A stretch of 39,683 nucleotides of DNA from JAGNRR01 sp964389575 (GTDB lineage Bacteria; Bacteroidota; Bacteroidia; Chitinophagales; Chitinophagaceae), in contig CAYMFF010000019.1 of NCBI GenBank assembly GCA_964389575.1, positions 1-39,683 of the forward strand. Direction: 5' to 3'. The first letter of the stretch is position 1; every line of letters starts with the position of its first letter. Shown here one piece after another: positions 1-7,372 of the stretch. The position numbers were made by a program, and so were the translations under genes. The notes under the pieces were generated by a model, which saw only the letters and a list, made by a program, of their open reading frames with translations, searched no databases and had not been told where the DNA came from.

Positions 1-11
1 ACTACTAAAAC

Positions 12-2252
12 CTACTCAATCAACTTCACAAAGTCTTCAGAGAAAGAAATCATTTGTTCAATATCCTCGGTCCGTGCAACACGCAACGAGCGGAAAATTA
101 AAAGGCTGTTCCCATTACTTTCAATATGATACACATCATTAGCAAGTAAAAAATTAATGAGGTCTTCGCTGAAGAATGAGCTCAACGTTGTTTGACTTTC
201 ACCACGAACTAAAAAGCGTTTGGAGAATTCAGTATAGCCCGGGAAATCAATATCTTTTTGACCACGGAAAGCCATAAAGGGGTGAAATATTTTATCAAAG
301 AAGCCTTCTTGCTCTAATACAAAACGTGGAATTTCTTTATCTAAATGGATCACCTCGGCTGTTGTATGAAAGACTTCCTTGGCACTCATAGCACCTTCAT
401 CAAAGGTTATGTCACTAATCTCCCAACGTTCATTATGACATTCTGGGAATGTTCCTGAGATTACATTCTCTTTATACTCTAAGGGTTTAGATTCAAAGAA
501 ATCAAAATTTTGTAGTGTAGATGTATCCCATTCTACTTCTTGGCGGTAAACCCAATTGTTTTTCGTAGCTAATTTCTTAATTCGTTGTTGTCTAGGTGAA
601 AGTCTCACAGGGGCTTGCTCAATTAAACTCTTCATAGCTAGCTTATGTTTGGCAGATGCAATATGGTGTTCCATTCCGGTAATGCGCACCTTGCCGCCTG
701 TAAGCGCATGTTCTTTTTTAAAATCATACAAATACTCCTGCACCGTTAGATCTAAAATTCTTGTGCTACTTACATTTATTTTGACATCACTTCCATCCGG
801 GATGTCTTGCATTATTTTCTTTAGGTTTAAGATGGAAAGGAAATTAGCAATTCCTTTTATTCTCAGTTCATAACTGTCACTACTTTTCTTTAATAGTTTG
901 GTGCCTGAGTTGAATAGCATCTGAAAAAAGCTAGTAACTGGAACCCGAGCTAATAAAATATGCGTGCCAAGGGCTATCAAAAGTCCACCAAACAAGCCTA
1001 TGAGTAGGTTGGTATAAAGCGTCAGTACCATAGTAAATACAAAGAATATGAGCTGTTCAATACCCAGCTTATAAACTTCTTTAAATACAGAAGGGGATGC
1101 TAATTTGAAACCAGTGTAAACTAGTAATATGGCAAAAGCACACAAGGGTACTTTTGTCATAACTGGTGCCAGTAGTACAATGAATAGCAACAAAATAATT
1201 CCTTGATACATATTAGACCACTTTGTTTTAGCGCCGTTTTGTATGTTAACTGTACTGCGAATAATCACGGCAATAATGGGTAATCCACCCAAAAATCCTG
1301 CTGCAACTGTACTCAGTCCAATTCCGGTTAAGTCTTTATTCAAATCTGTTTTGCGTCTGTAAGGATCTATTTTATCCACGGCTTTGGCAATCGCCAAGGA
1401 CTCAATACTCGTAATCATCAGTAGTGAAAAAACAGTCGTCCAAAAGTTCAGCGTGTTTATTTTACCAAAATTGGGGTGCATTATGGAATCCATAATATTA
1501 TCTGGAATCTTTAATAATAATTCGGGTCCAACTTCATATGCTCTACCTAAAAATGACATAGTATGTGCTTCAAAAAAATTGAAGGCATAAACGAAGGGTA
1601 TCGAAAGGGCAATCACCCACATGGGGGTTGGAAGGATATGAAAAAGCTTATAGCTAATTTTAGAATGAAATAAAGTTAGGAGCAAGCCTACCAATGAGAT
1701 GATAACCACAAATGGATTTGCCTGGGGTAGCTGAACGATCGCATCTACTAAGTTTTGCACGATAGTTGCTTTTTTATCAGCATGTGATCCAAAAGCTACA
1801 TGAATTTGTTTGGCAAAAATAATAATACCAATAGCCGCCAAAAGACCTTGAATAACAGACGAATGGAAAACATCTGCAAAACGACCTAATTTTAGAACGC
1901 CTAATAGTGCCTGGATAGCTCCTGCAACCACAATAGCCGCCAAGACGTAATTAAAAGCTTGTCCTTTTCCATCATCCATAAGAGCAATTCCTAAAAGGAT
2001 TACGGCTATCACCCCTTTGGCCGGTCCATTCACTGAGATATGACCGCCCCGATAAAGTGTTGTAACCAAACCACCTACCACGGCAGAAATGATACCCGCC
2101 ATAGCTGGAGCACCAGCGGCAAGCGCAATACCTAATGACAGCGGAAGCGCGATAAGTGCAACACTAACAGCTGCCATTAAATCGCTCCGCCAGTTTTGTG
2201 CTAAACCTTTTAAGCCTGTTGAAATTTCTTTTTGATGGTGATTAGCGGACAT
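12..2252 (-). CDS. SulP family inorganic anion transporter
   Basis: Inner-membrane anion transporter of the SulP (SLC26-like) family, 746 residues. Residues about 20-440 form a run of hydrophobic segments with family-typical stretches: NGPAKG near 75-80, and the loop GLPIIAVIIRSTVNIQNG at 323-340, which leads into the next helix. A STAS-like domain follows at about 460-535 (RIKGIANFLSILNL, then NVSSTRILDLTVQEY). The last 200 or so residues are an extra soluble domain unlike the usual SulP end. Substrate cannot be read from sequence; sulfate and bicarbonate are both known for the family. The ATG start at 2252 gives the expected short N-terminus before the first helix. The gene runs off almost to the window edge (TAG stop at 12-14) and is divergent from the fumarylacetoacetase gene. 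Confidence 0.9.
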   Translation of the reverse strand: MSANHHQKEISTGLKGLAQNWRSDLMAAVSVALIALPLSLGIALAAGAPAMAGIISAVVGGLVTTLYRGGHISVNGPAKGVIAVILLGIALMDDGKGQAFNYVLAAIVVAGAIQALLGVLKLGRFADVFHSSVIQGLLAAIGIIIFAKQIHVAFGSHADKKATIVQNLVDAIVQLPQANPFVVIISLVGLLLTLFHSKISYKLFHILPTPMWVIALSIPFVYAFNFFEAHTMSFLGRAYEVGPELLLKIPDNIMDSIMHPNFGKINTLNFWTTVFSLLMITSIESLAIAKAVDKIDPYRRKTDLNKDLTGIGLSTVAAGFLGGLPIIAVIIRSTVNIQNGAKTKWSNMYQGIILLLFIVLLAPVMTKVPLCAFAILLVYTGFKLASPSVFKEVYKLGIEQLIFFVFTMVLTLYTNLLIGLFGGLLIALGTHILLARVPVTSFFQMLFNSGTKLLKKSSDSYELRIKGIANFLSILNLKKIMQDIPDGSDVKINVSSTRILDLTVQEYLYDFKKEHALTGGKVRITGMEHHIASAKHKLAMKSLIEQAPVRLSPRQQRIKKLATKNNWVYRQEVEWDTSTLQNFDFFESKPLEYKENVISGTFPECHNERWEISDITFDEGAMSAKEVFHTTAEVIHLDKEIPRFVLEQEGFFDKIFHPFMAFRGQKDIDFPGYTEFSKRFLVRGESQTTLSSFFSEDLINFLLANDVYHIESNGNSLLIFRSLRVARTEDIEQMISFSEDFVKLIE

Positions 2253-2333
2253 AAAAATTAATTAGCTAAAATAAGTATTTAAAAAGTCTAATCTAAATAT
2301 TCAAATGTCTAATATTCTTTTGATGTGGCTCTT

Positions 2334-2365
2334 TTGACTTTTGCCCAAAGAGGGCATTATCTTTG
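2334..2365 (+). promoter_or_regulatory. Bacteroidota-type promoter of the fumarylacetoacetase gene
   Basis: TTG at 2334-2336 (within TTTTG) and TATCTTTG at 2358-2365, separated by 21 bp, match the Bacteroidota -33 TTTG / -7 TAnnTTTG consensus. Transcription would begin near 2370, giving a leader of about 20-25 nt. This also rules out the in-frame ATG at 2325, which lies upstream of the promoter, and supports the ATG at 2394. Confidence 0.65.
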
Positions 2366-2393
2366 CGCTTCAATTAATTTAAGATTACAGTCC

Positions 2394-3620
2394 ATGAAAA
2401 AATTAGAAACTTGGTTAGACATTCCTGAAAATTCAGATTTTTCAATTTATAATTTACCCTTCGGTATTTTTTCAACCGTAGCCAGGGGCAAACGAATTGG
2501 TGTAGCCATCGGCGATCATGTGATTGATTTGAGTATGCTAGCTAAAAAATTGAAGTTGGACAAAGAAGTGGTTGAGAATGATTATCTGAATGATTTTATT
2601 GCTTTAGGAAAAGAGGTGACCACTGGTGTCCGCCTAAAATTGCAAGAGTGGTTAAGTGGCAATGATGAAGACTTGGATGTAAAAGAAGCCATGCTTTCGC
2701 ACAAGGATGCTGTGATGCATCTACCCGTGAAAGTAGGAGACTATACTGATTTTTATTCGAGTATGGAGCATGCTACTAATGTAGGAAAAATGTTTCGTGA
2801 TCCTGAAAATGCGTTGCTTCCTAATTGGAAACACATCCCGGTAGGCTATCATGGAAGAGCATCTTCTATCATTCCTAGTGGCACACCTATACGTAGACCC
2901 AAGGGCCAAGTAATGCCAAAGGATGCAACAGCACCCGTATATCAAGCAAGTGGACGATTAGATATGGAGTTGGAGATGGCGTTTATTGTAGGTAAAGAAA
3001 CTGAGTTAGGTCAAACTATAAGCACAGCAAATGCTGATGATCATATTTTTGGAATGGTATTGTTTAATGATTGGAGCGCACGTGATATTCAAAAATGGGA
3101 GTACGTTCCGCTGGGACCATTTCTTGGAAAAAGCTTTGCTTCATCCGCTAGTCCTTGGGTAGTAACCATTGAAGCTTTAAAGCCTTTTGCGGTTGATGGA
3201 CCAGTGCAAGATCCCAAAGTGCTATCCTATTTAGAATATGAAGGAGCTAGTAATTACGATGTAAATCTTAGCGTTGACATTACTCCTCCAGGCGGAGAAA
3301 CCGAAAGAATCTGTAACTCCAATTATAAGTATATGTATTGGAATCAAAAGCAACAATTAGCACACCATACAGTAAATGGTTGTAATGTAAACGTAGGTGA
3401 TATGATGGCGAGTGGAACGATAAGTGGTAAGGACGAAAACTCTTACGGTTCTATGTTAGAGATAGCTTGGGCAGGAACCAAACCATTGACTTTAAAAGAC
3501 GGAAGTACAAGAGTATTTTTTAAAGATGGAGATACGGTAACCATTAAAGGCCATGCTGAAAAGGATGGAATGCGTGTTGGTTTTGGCGAGGTGAGTGCTG
3601 AGATATTGCCAGCTTTGTAA
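2394..3620 (+). CDS. fahA: fumarylacetoacetase
   Basis: Hydrolyses 4-fumarylacetoacetate to fumarate and acetoacetate, the final step of tyrosine/homogentisate catabolism, in the cytoplasm. The 408-residue product is close to mammalian FAH along its whole length: N-terminal SH3-like part (SDFSIYNLPFGIFST), then the catalytic domain with GDYTDFYSSMEHATNVG. By comparison with mouse FAH, the metal ligands are D119, E192, E194 (MELEMAF) and D226 (NDWSARD), and the catalytic His is H126; all are present. The start is placed at the ATG at 2394 because the family begins just before the (K)LETWL-like segment and because the promoter lies between 2334 and 2365. No other homogentisate-pathway gene is in the window; the flavin-reductase-like gene follows on the same strand after about 100 bp. 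Confidence 0.95.
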   Translation: MKKLETWLDIPENSDFSIYNLPFGIFSTVARGKRIGVAIGDHVIDLSMLAKKLKLDKEVVENDYLNDFIALGKEVTTGVRLKLQEWLSGNDEDLDVKEAMLSHKDAVMHLPVKVGDYTDFYSSMEHATNVGKMFRDPENALLPNWKHIPVGYHGRASSIIPSGTPIRRPKGQVMPKDATAPVYQASGRLDMELEMAFIVGKETELGQTISTANADDHIFGMVLFNDWSARDIQKWEYVPLGPFLGKSFASSASPWVVTIEALKPFAVDGPVQDPKVLSYLEYEGASNYDVNLSVDITPPGGETERICNSNYKYMYWNQKQQLAHHTVNGCNVNVGDMMASGTISGKDENSYGSMLEIAWAGTKPLTLKDGSTRVFFKDGDTVTIKGHAEKDGMRVGFGEVSAEILPAL

Positions 3621-3719
3621 GTTGATAATGGAGAGTTGAAAATTGAAAATGAATTATCCAATGCCACGCAATGGATTTAACTTTGCGAACTCCGCGTCTT
3701 TGCGGTTAAATAAAATATA
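3621..3719 (+). promoter_or_regulatory. Intergenic region with -7-like box and repeat-like motifs
   Basis: The 99 bp between the fumarylacetoacetase and flavin-reductase-like genes start with a low-complexity GTTGAAAATTGAAAATG-type stretch (about 3635-3651). Then comes TAACTTTG at 3678-3685, a perfect TAnnTTTG box 34 nt before the ATG. It is followed by a second CTTTGCG inside CCGCGTCTTTGCGG (arms CCGC/GCGG). No TTG lies at a proper -33 distance, so the box may be part of the repeat-like TTTGCG sequence rather than a promoter. Confidence 0.4.
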
Positions 3720-4586
3720 ATGAACTTCAAATCCATAAACCCAAAAGATCTTCCCATCCCAGAATTGCATAGTCACTTATTAAGTGCAATTGCTCCTCGT
3801 CCTATTGCATTTGCCAGTACGATTGATAAGGAAGGAAATGTAAACTTAAGTCCCTTTAGTTTCTTTAATGTCTTTGGTGCTAATCCACCTATTGTTATTT
3901 TTTCGCCAGCACGTAATGGAAGAACCAATACCAATAAACACACTTTTGAAAATGTAAAGGAAACCAATGAGTGCGTCATCAATATTGTAAACTATCCTAT
4001 GGTAGAGCAAATGTCATTGGCCAGTACGGGTTATGATAAGGGTGTAAATGAATTTGAAAAAGCAGGCTTTACAGAAATAGAAAGTGAATTAGTAAAAGCA
4101 CCACGAGTAAAAGAAGCGCCAGTACAAATGGAATGTAAGGTGATGCAAATCATTGAAACGGGTGACGGTGGTGGCGCAGGTAATTTGGTTATCTGCGAAG
4201 TAATTAAACTCCATATAAATGAATCCTACTTAGATGAAAACGGTAAAATAGATTCCGTAAAAATGGATTTGGTAGCGCGCATGGGTGGAAGTTGGTACTG
4301 CCACGCCACACCGGAAGCAATGTTTGAAATTCCTAAGCCGTTACAAACAAAAGGTATTGGCGTAGATGCATTGCCAGAGGCTATCAGAAATAGTGAAGTA
4401 TTAAGCGGTAATAATTTGGGTCGTTTAGGAAATATGGAAACAGTACCTTCTAAAGATGCAGTCGATTCTTTAAAAGTGAATGAAGATTTTCAAACTGCTT
4501 TAAAAAATAACAAAGTGCATGAATTTATTAAAAGGGAGTTGGATAAGGGAAATAATGAGATGGCTTTAAAGGCTTGTTTTGCATAA
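3720..4586 (+). CDS. flavin reductase family protein (FMN-binding split barrel)
   Basis: 288-residue cytoplasmic protein with the flavin-reductase-like FMN-binding split-barrel fold. The N-terminal half carries the typical segment SAIAPRPIAFASTID (about 22-36), then NLSPFSFFNVFGANPPIVIFSP (about 41-62) and NTFENVKETNECVINIV-like sequence. These match the DIM6/NTAB-type family that binds FMN and reduces flavin or serves as an oxygenase partner. The C-terminal 90 residues (after about 200) are less conserved. It lies downstream of fumarylacetoacetase on the same strand, so a role linked to aromatic amino-acid breakdown is possible, but that is inference from position. The real substrate is unknown. 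The gene is convergent with the lipoprotein gene; the 50 bp between them hold nothing recognisable. Confidence 0.85.
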   Translation: MNFKSINPKDLPIPELHSHLLSAIAPRPIAFASTIDKEGNVNLSPFSFFNVFGANPPIVIFSPARNGRTNTNKHTFENVKETNECVINIVNYPMVEQMSLASTGYDKGVNEFEKAGFTEIESELVKAPRVKEAPVQMECKVMQIIETGDGGGAGNLVICEVIKLHINESYLDENGKIDSVKMDLVARMGGSWYCHATPEAMFEIPKPLQTKGIGVDALPEAIRNSEVLSGNNLGRLGNMETVPSKDAVDSLKVNEDFQTALKNNKVHEFIKRELDKGNNEMALKACFA

Positions 4587-4636
4587 CTCATGGTCCCAAA
4601 TCTGAGTTCTGAGAGTAAACGACCTGTTCTATTAGA

Positions 4637-5284
4637 CTATTTTATTTCTAAAATCATTGGGTGCCAGTTCGTATCTGGTTTGCCATAGATATCTTCTTGG
4701 AAGTCTGGTATTAAGGGACCAAGAACTTCATAAGGCCTGTGCATTTTGTAACCGTAATATTTAAAGACTTTATATTCCTCTTTTTTTGTCCATGAGGGCT
4801 CATCGCTGCCGCCCTTTCTTTTTCCTTTAAAAAATCTACCAAGAAATGTGATTTTGTTTCCGGTCCAAATTAGATATTCAGGAAGAGCAATATCTTCTGT
4901 TGCAGGTTCGATATAGTATCCATATTCCGTTAGATTAAACTTCTTAAAATTATCAGATGGATTTTCGCCGTCGGGGTAGTTATTTTTATAATTCTTTTCG
5001 AATTCTTCTGCCACTACCCATGATGCACACTCGCAGGCATAAGCAATATACGTTAATTCCAAGGTGTCAATTTTTGAACATACCTTTTCGTCTTTATCGT
5101 TTAGCAATAGGCCCATGTCAATCATTGAATCCTTGAAATTTAATTGGCTTATTATATGAGCTGTATCAAAAGGAGGATATTTTTTTTGATCAAAAAGACC
5201 TTCATCTCCTTTAATAAGATGGTTGTTTCTTTTGGTTTGGCAAGAAGCCAAAATCAAAAGTAAAATTATCGAAATGTATTTCAT
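4637..5284 (-). CDS. hypothetical lipoprotein
   Basis: 215 residues, family not recognised. It starts with a short hydrophobic signal ending in the lipobox LASC, with Cys15 as the predicted lipidated residue, so it should be membrane anchored. The mature part is hydrophilic and contains a CECASW motif (about residue 83), then an aromatic-rich C-terminal half with many Tyr/Pro and a basic GKRKGG patch. It is the last gene of a three-gene minus-strand unit: its ATG directly follows the stop of the SRPBCC gene with no spacing, suggesting coupled translation. No function is claimed. Confidence 0.75.
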   Translation of the reverse strand: MKYISIILLLILASCQTKRNNHLIKGDEGLFDQKKYPPFDTAHIISQLNFKDSMIDMGLLLNDKDEKVCSKIDTLELTYIAYACECASWVVAEEFEKNYKNNYPDGENPSDNFKKFNLTEYGYYIEPATEDIALPEYLIWTGNKITFLGRFFKGKRKGGSDEPSWTKKEEYKVFKYYGYKMHRPYEVLGPLIPDFQEDIYGKPDTNWHPMILEIK

Positions 5285-5728
5285 TTATTTTGAACTTTCT
5301 ACAAACGCTTTAAAATTATCTAACCACTTTTGTGTTTGCTTTTTGAAAATTCGTTTTCCAAAAAAACCAAATAGCTTCATGCCCACACCATTGAATTGCG
5401 TGTAATGAATTTCTGCTTTCCAAATAGTTGTGTTGGAATCTAAAGCTACAAAGGTGCTGCGCATTCTATTGGTCATGGTTACATGCTCATATTCGCCTTC
5501 AAAAGAATCTGGCAGGTTATTTTCAATAACCGTTTCTTCTAAATTAAAAATTGAACCTTTGTTGTTGTAGGTCAAGATGGATTTTGATTCCAATTCTCCA
5601 GGACTTCCAGAAACAGATTTATGTGATTCAAAACCATTTTGCCAATGCTGTAAATTATTTGGATTTATCCAAAGCTTCATTACCTTTTCTCGTGGGGCAT
5701 AGATTTCAGTTAGGCAAGTAAATTTCAT
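5285..5728 (-). CDS. SRPBCC family protein (START-like fold)
   Basis: 147-residue soluble protein resembling the polyketide-cyclase/SRPBCC (START-like) fold, which forms a deep hydrophobic ligand pocket. Visible features: start MKFTCLTEIYAPREKVMKLW with the typical strand then helix, the NLQHWQNGFESH segment at about 29-40, an alternating beta pattern through the middle, and a C-terminal helix ending NFKAFVESSK. Length fits the family (140-160). Ligand and function are unknown. It starts 4 nt after the stop of the substrate-binding-fold gene and its own stop abuts the lipoprotein start, so the three genes are very likely one transcript. Confidence 0.75.
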   Translation of the reverse strand: MKFTCLTEIYAPREKVMKLWINPNNLQHWQNGFESHKSVSGSPGELESKSILTYNNKGSIFNLEETVIENNLPDSFEGEYEHVTMTNRMRSTFVALDSNTTIWKAEIHYTQFNGVGMKLFGFFGKRIFKKQTQKWLDNFKAFVESSK

Positions 5729-5732
5729 GAAT

Positions 5733-6599
5733 TTATTTTTTTCGTACCCAAACTAAATCTTCAGTGGTTGCATTATCGGCTACAATATCGGCCGCCTTTA
5801 AATAATACATAACACTCTTCAGCATTTTTTCGCTTACCCAACCGTGAATACTCCACTCCGTGCTGTGAAACCAACGAGCAACATCTTCAGGTTTTTGATT
5901 CATTCTTTCGCTCACAATTTTTATTGCATATTCACTTTGCATAAAACTATCGCAACTATCATGAATCACCCGGAGCAAACGAATAATATTCTCCGGTTGT
6001 TCTTCTAAAATATTATTGGTCGCGGCAATCATGAAACATGGCCAGGGTGTAATAAATTCTCCTACTCGTTTCAAGTCACCTTTATCTACCCATGGCTTCG
6101 TTGTGTATTTTTCCCAATAAAAAACATCGGTTTCATTTTTAGCCAAAGAGTCTAATGCACCATCTAAATTTTTGATGACATTAAATTGTTCAGTATCAAT
6201 TTTTTTACCTTCTAGATTCGCATCTACTATCGCCATCAAATGAGAACCAGAACCGAAGCGACTGATTGCATAGCGCTTATCATAAATTTCGTTATGGTGC
6301 TTAAGCTTATTTTCAGCTGCTGTATGAATCCCCCATGTAAGCGGTGTGATAACGTATTCACTGATGATTTTGCTCGGGTTTCCTTTTATGATATCTGCAA
6401 TGATTCCTTCGGTAAGTAAAATGCATACATCGATTTCGCCTTCTCGCAAGGCTTTGGTCATTTGTCCCGTGCCTCCGTTAAAATTAGTCCATTCAACATC
6501 GAGTCCTCTTCTAGAAAATTCACCATTTTCTATGGCAAGATGCACGGGCATATTAAAATGCTCCGGAACACCACCGATTCTAATTTTAGATAAACTCAT
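5733..6599 (-). CDS. cytosolic substrate-binding-fold protein (Ca3427/NMT1-like)
   Basis: 288 residues with a type 2 periplasmic-binding-protein fold. It opens IRIGGVPEHFNMPVHLAIENG, continues RRGLDVEWTNFNGGTGQMTKALREGEIDV, and has the R-F-G-S-G-S-H hinge-type segment near 137. This resembles NMT1/THI5-like and Candida Ca3427-like proteins. There is no signal peptide or lipobox, so it probably acts in the cytoplasm rather than as an ABC-transporter receptor; no ABC ATPase or permease gene is nearby. Ligand unknown. First gene of the operon with the SRPBCC and lipoprotein genes. A perfect -7 box (TAACTTTG) ends only 4 nt before the ATG, which supports this start and suggests a leaderless mRNA. 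Confidence 0.75.
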   Translation of the reverse strand: MSLSKIRIGGVPEHFNMPVHLAIENGEFSRRGLDVEWTNFNGGTGQMTKALREGEIDVCILLTEGIIADIIKGNPSKIISEYVITPLTWGIHTAAENKLKHHNEIYDKRYAISRFGSGSHLMAIVDANLEGKKIDTEQFNVIKNLDGALDSLAKNETDVFYWEKYTTKPWVDKGDLKRVGEFITPWPCFMIAATNNILEEQPENIIRLLRVIHDSCDSFMQSEYAIKIVSERMNQKPEDVARWFHSTEWSIHGWVSEKMLKSVMYYLKAADIVADNATTEDLVWVRKK

Positions 6600-6603
6600 A
6601 ATA

Positions 6604-6611
6604 CAAAGTTA
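6604..6611 (-). promoter_or_regulatory. -7 box TAACTTTG, 4 nt before start
   Basis: On the minus strand TAACTTTG is followed by TATT and then the ATG of the substrate-binding-fold gene. This is a perfect TAnnTTTG match; no exact -33 TTTG is visible, only a TTT at about 18 bp. If used, the transcript would begin at or next to the A of the ATG. Confidence 0.55.
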
Positions 6612-6633
6612 GAGCCTAATCAAGATACTAAAC

Positions 6634-7359
6634 TTATTCACCATGCAATATTTGATGCAAGACGGCAATTGATTTTACTTCGCCCATTTGATCTAATTGT
6701 AATTTTAGAAAACGAATTAAATCATGAAGCGCATTTTCTCGTATGCTTTGCGCAAAAGATAAATTACTATTTCCAGCTAGACAATGATGAATTAGTTTAG
6801 AAGGATCTTTTTTTGAGGTGTAAGAATTCGTGCTAGGTTCTTGACAAAAAGTTCCATTCAAGGCATCGAAGTAAGCATGTTTTTCGGAATAATTATTATT
6901 AATTTCAAAGCCAATTTTAGCCGCAAATTGAACAGTGAAATGAATAGGAGCCAAGGCTAGATTTTCTTTGCGCAAGGTTTGTATGCGCTGAAAAAAAGTA
7001 TTCAAGAAACTGTATAGGGCATCGTTTTGCTCTTCTTCTTTTACGCAACGTAAAACCAATTCGCTACAAAACTGAGCGATACTTTGTTTGACAATATGTT
7101 GCGATAAAATAGCATGCTTGGCATTCAGTTTTACTTCCTTTATATAATGTAAATTTTTACCAGGTTTATGCTGAACATTAATTTCTAAAAATTGACCGAT
7201 CTGAAAATAGTTTGCTTTAATTCCAGATTTTTTAGCTGAGCGAGCACCTCGAATCAAATAAGCCTGCAATCCAAAGTCTTTGGTATAGAAAGTGCAAATA
7301 ATACTCGTCTCGCCGTATTTAATAGTTCTAAGAACGAGTCCTTCGGTGTTTTTTAGCAC
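6634..7359 (-). CDS. recO: DNA repair protein RecO
   Basis: Recombination mediator that works with RecR to load RecA on SSB-coated DNA. The 241-residue product has the N-terminal OB-fold signature GLVLRTIKYGETSIICTFYTKDFG and LIRGARSAKKSG, which match RecO, followed by an all-helical C-terminal domain (about 85-241). The four zinc-binding cysteines found in many RecO proteins are not present as a cluster (only an isolated FCQEP Cys in that area). The start codon is GTG (7357-7359), 13 nt after the porZ stop, so it is probably cotranscribed with porZ. The pairing recO-porZ is familiar from other Bacteroidota. Confidence 0.93.
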   Translation of the reverse strand: MLKNTEGLVLRTIKYGETSIICTFYTKDFGLQAYLIRGARSAKKSGIKANYFQIGQFLEINVQHKPGKNLHYIKEVKLNAKHAILSQHIVKQSIAQFCSELVLRCVKEEEQNDALYSFLNTFFQRIQTLRKENLALAPIHFTVQFAAKIGFEINNNYSEKHAYFDALNGTFCQEPSTNSYTSKKDPSKLIHHCLAGNSNLSFAQSIRENALHDLIRFLKLQLDQMGEVKSIAVLHQILHGE

Positions 7360-7372
7360 AATGGGTTAGTTA

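Noticed and set aside
2325..2393. In-frame ATG extending fumarylacetoacetase by 23 residues
   Set aside because: It lies upstream of the promoter (-7 box 2358-2365) and the extra residues do not match the family.
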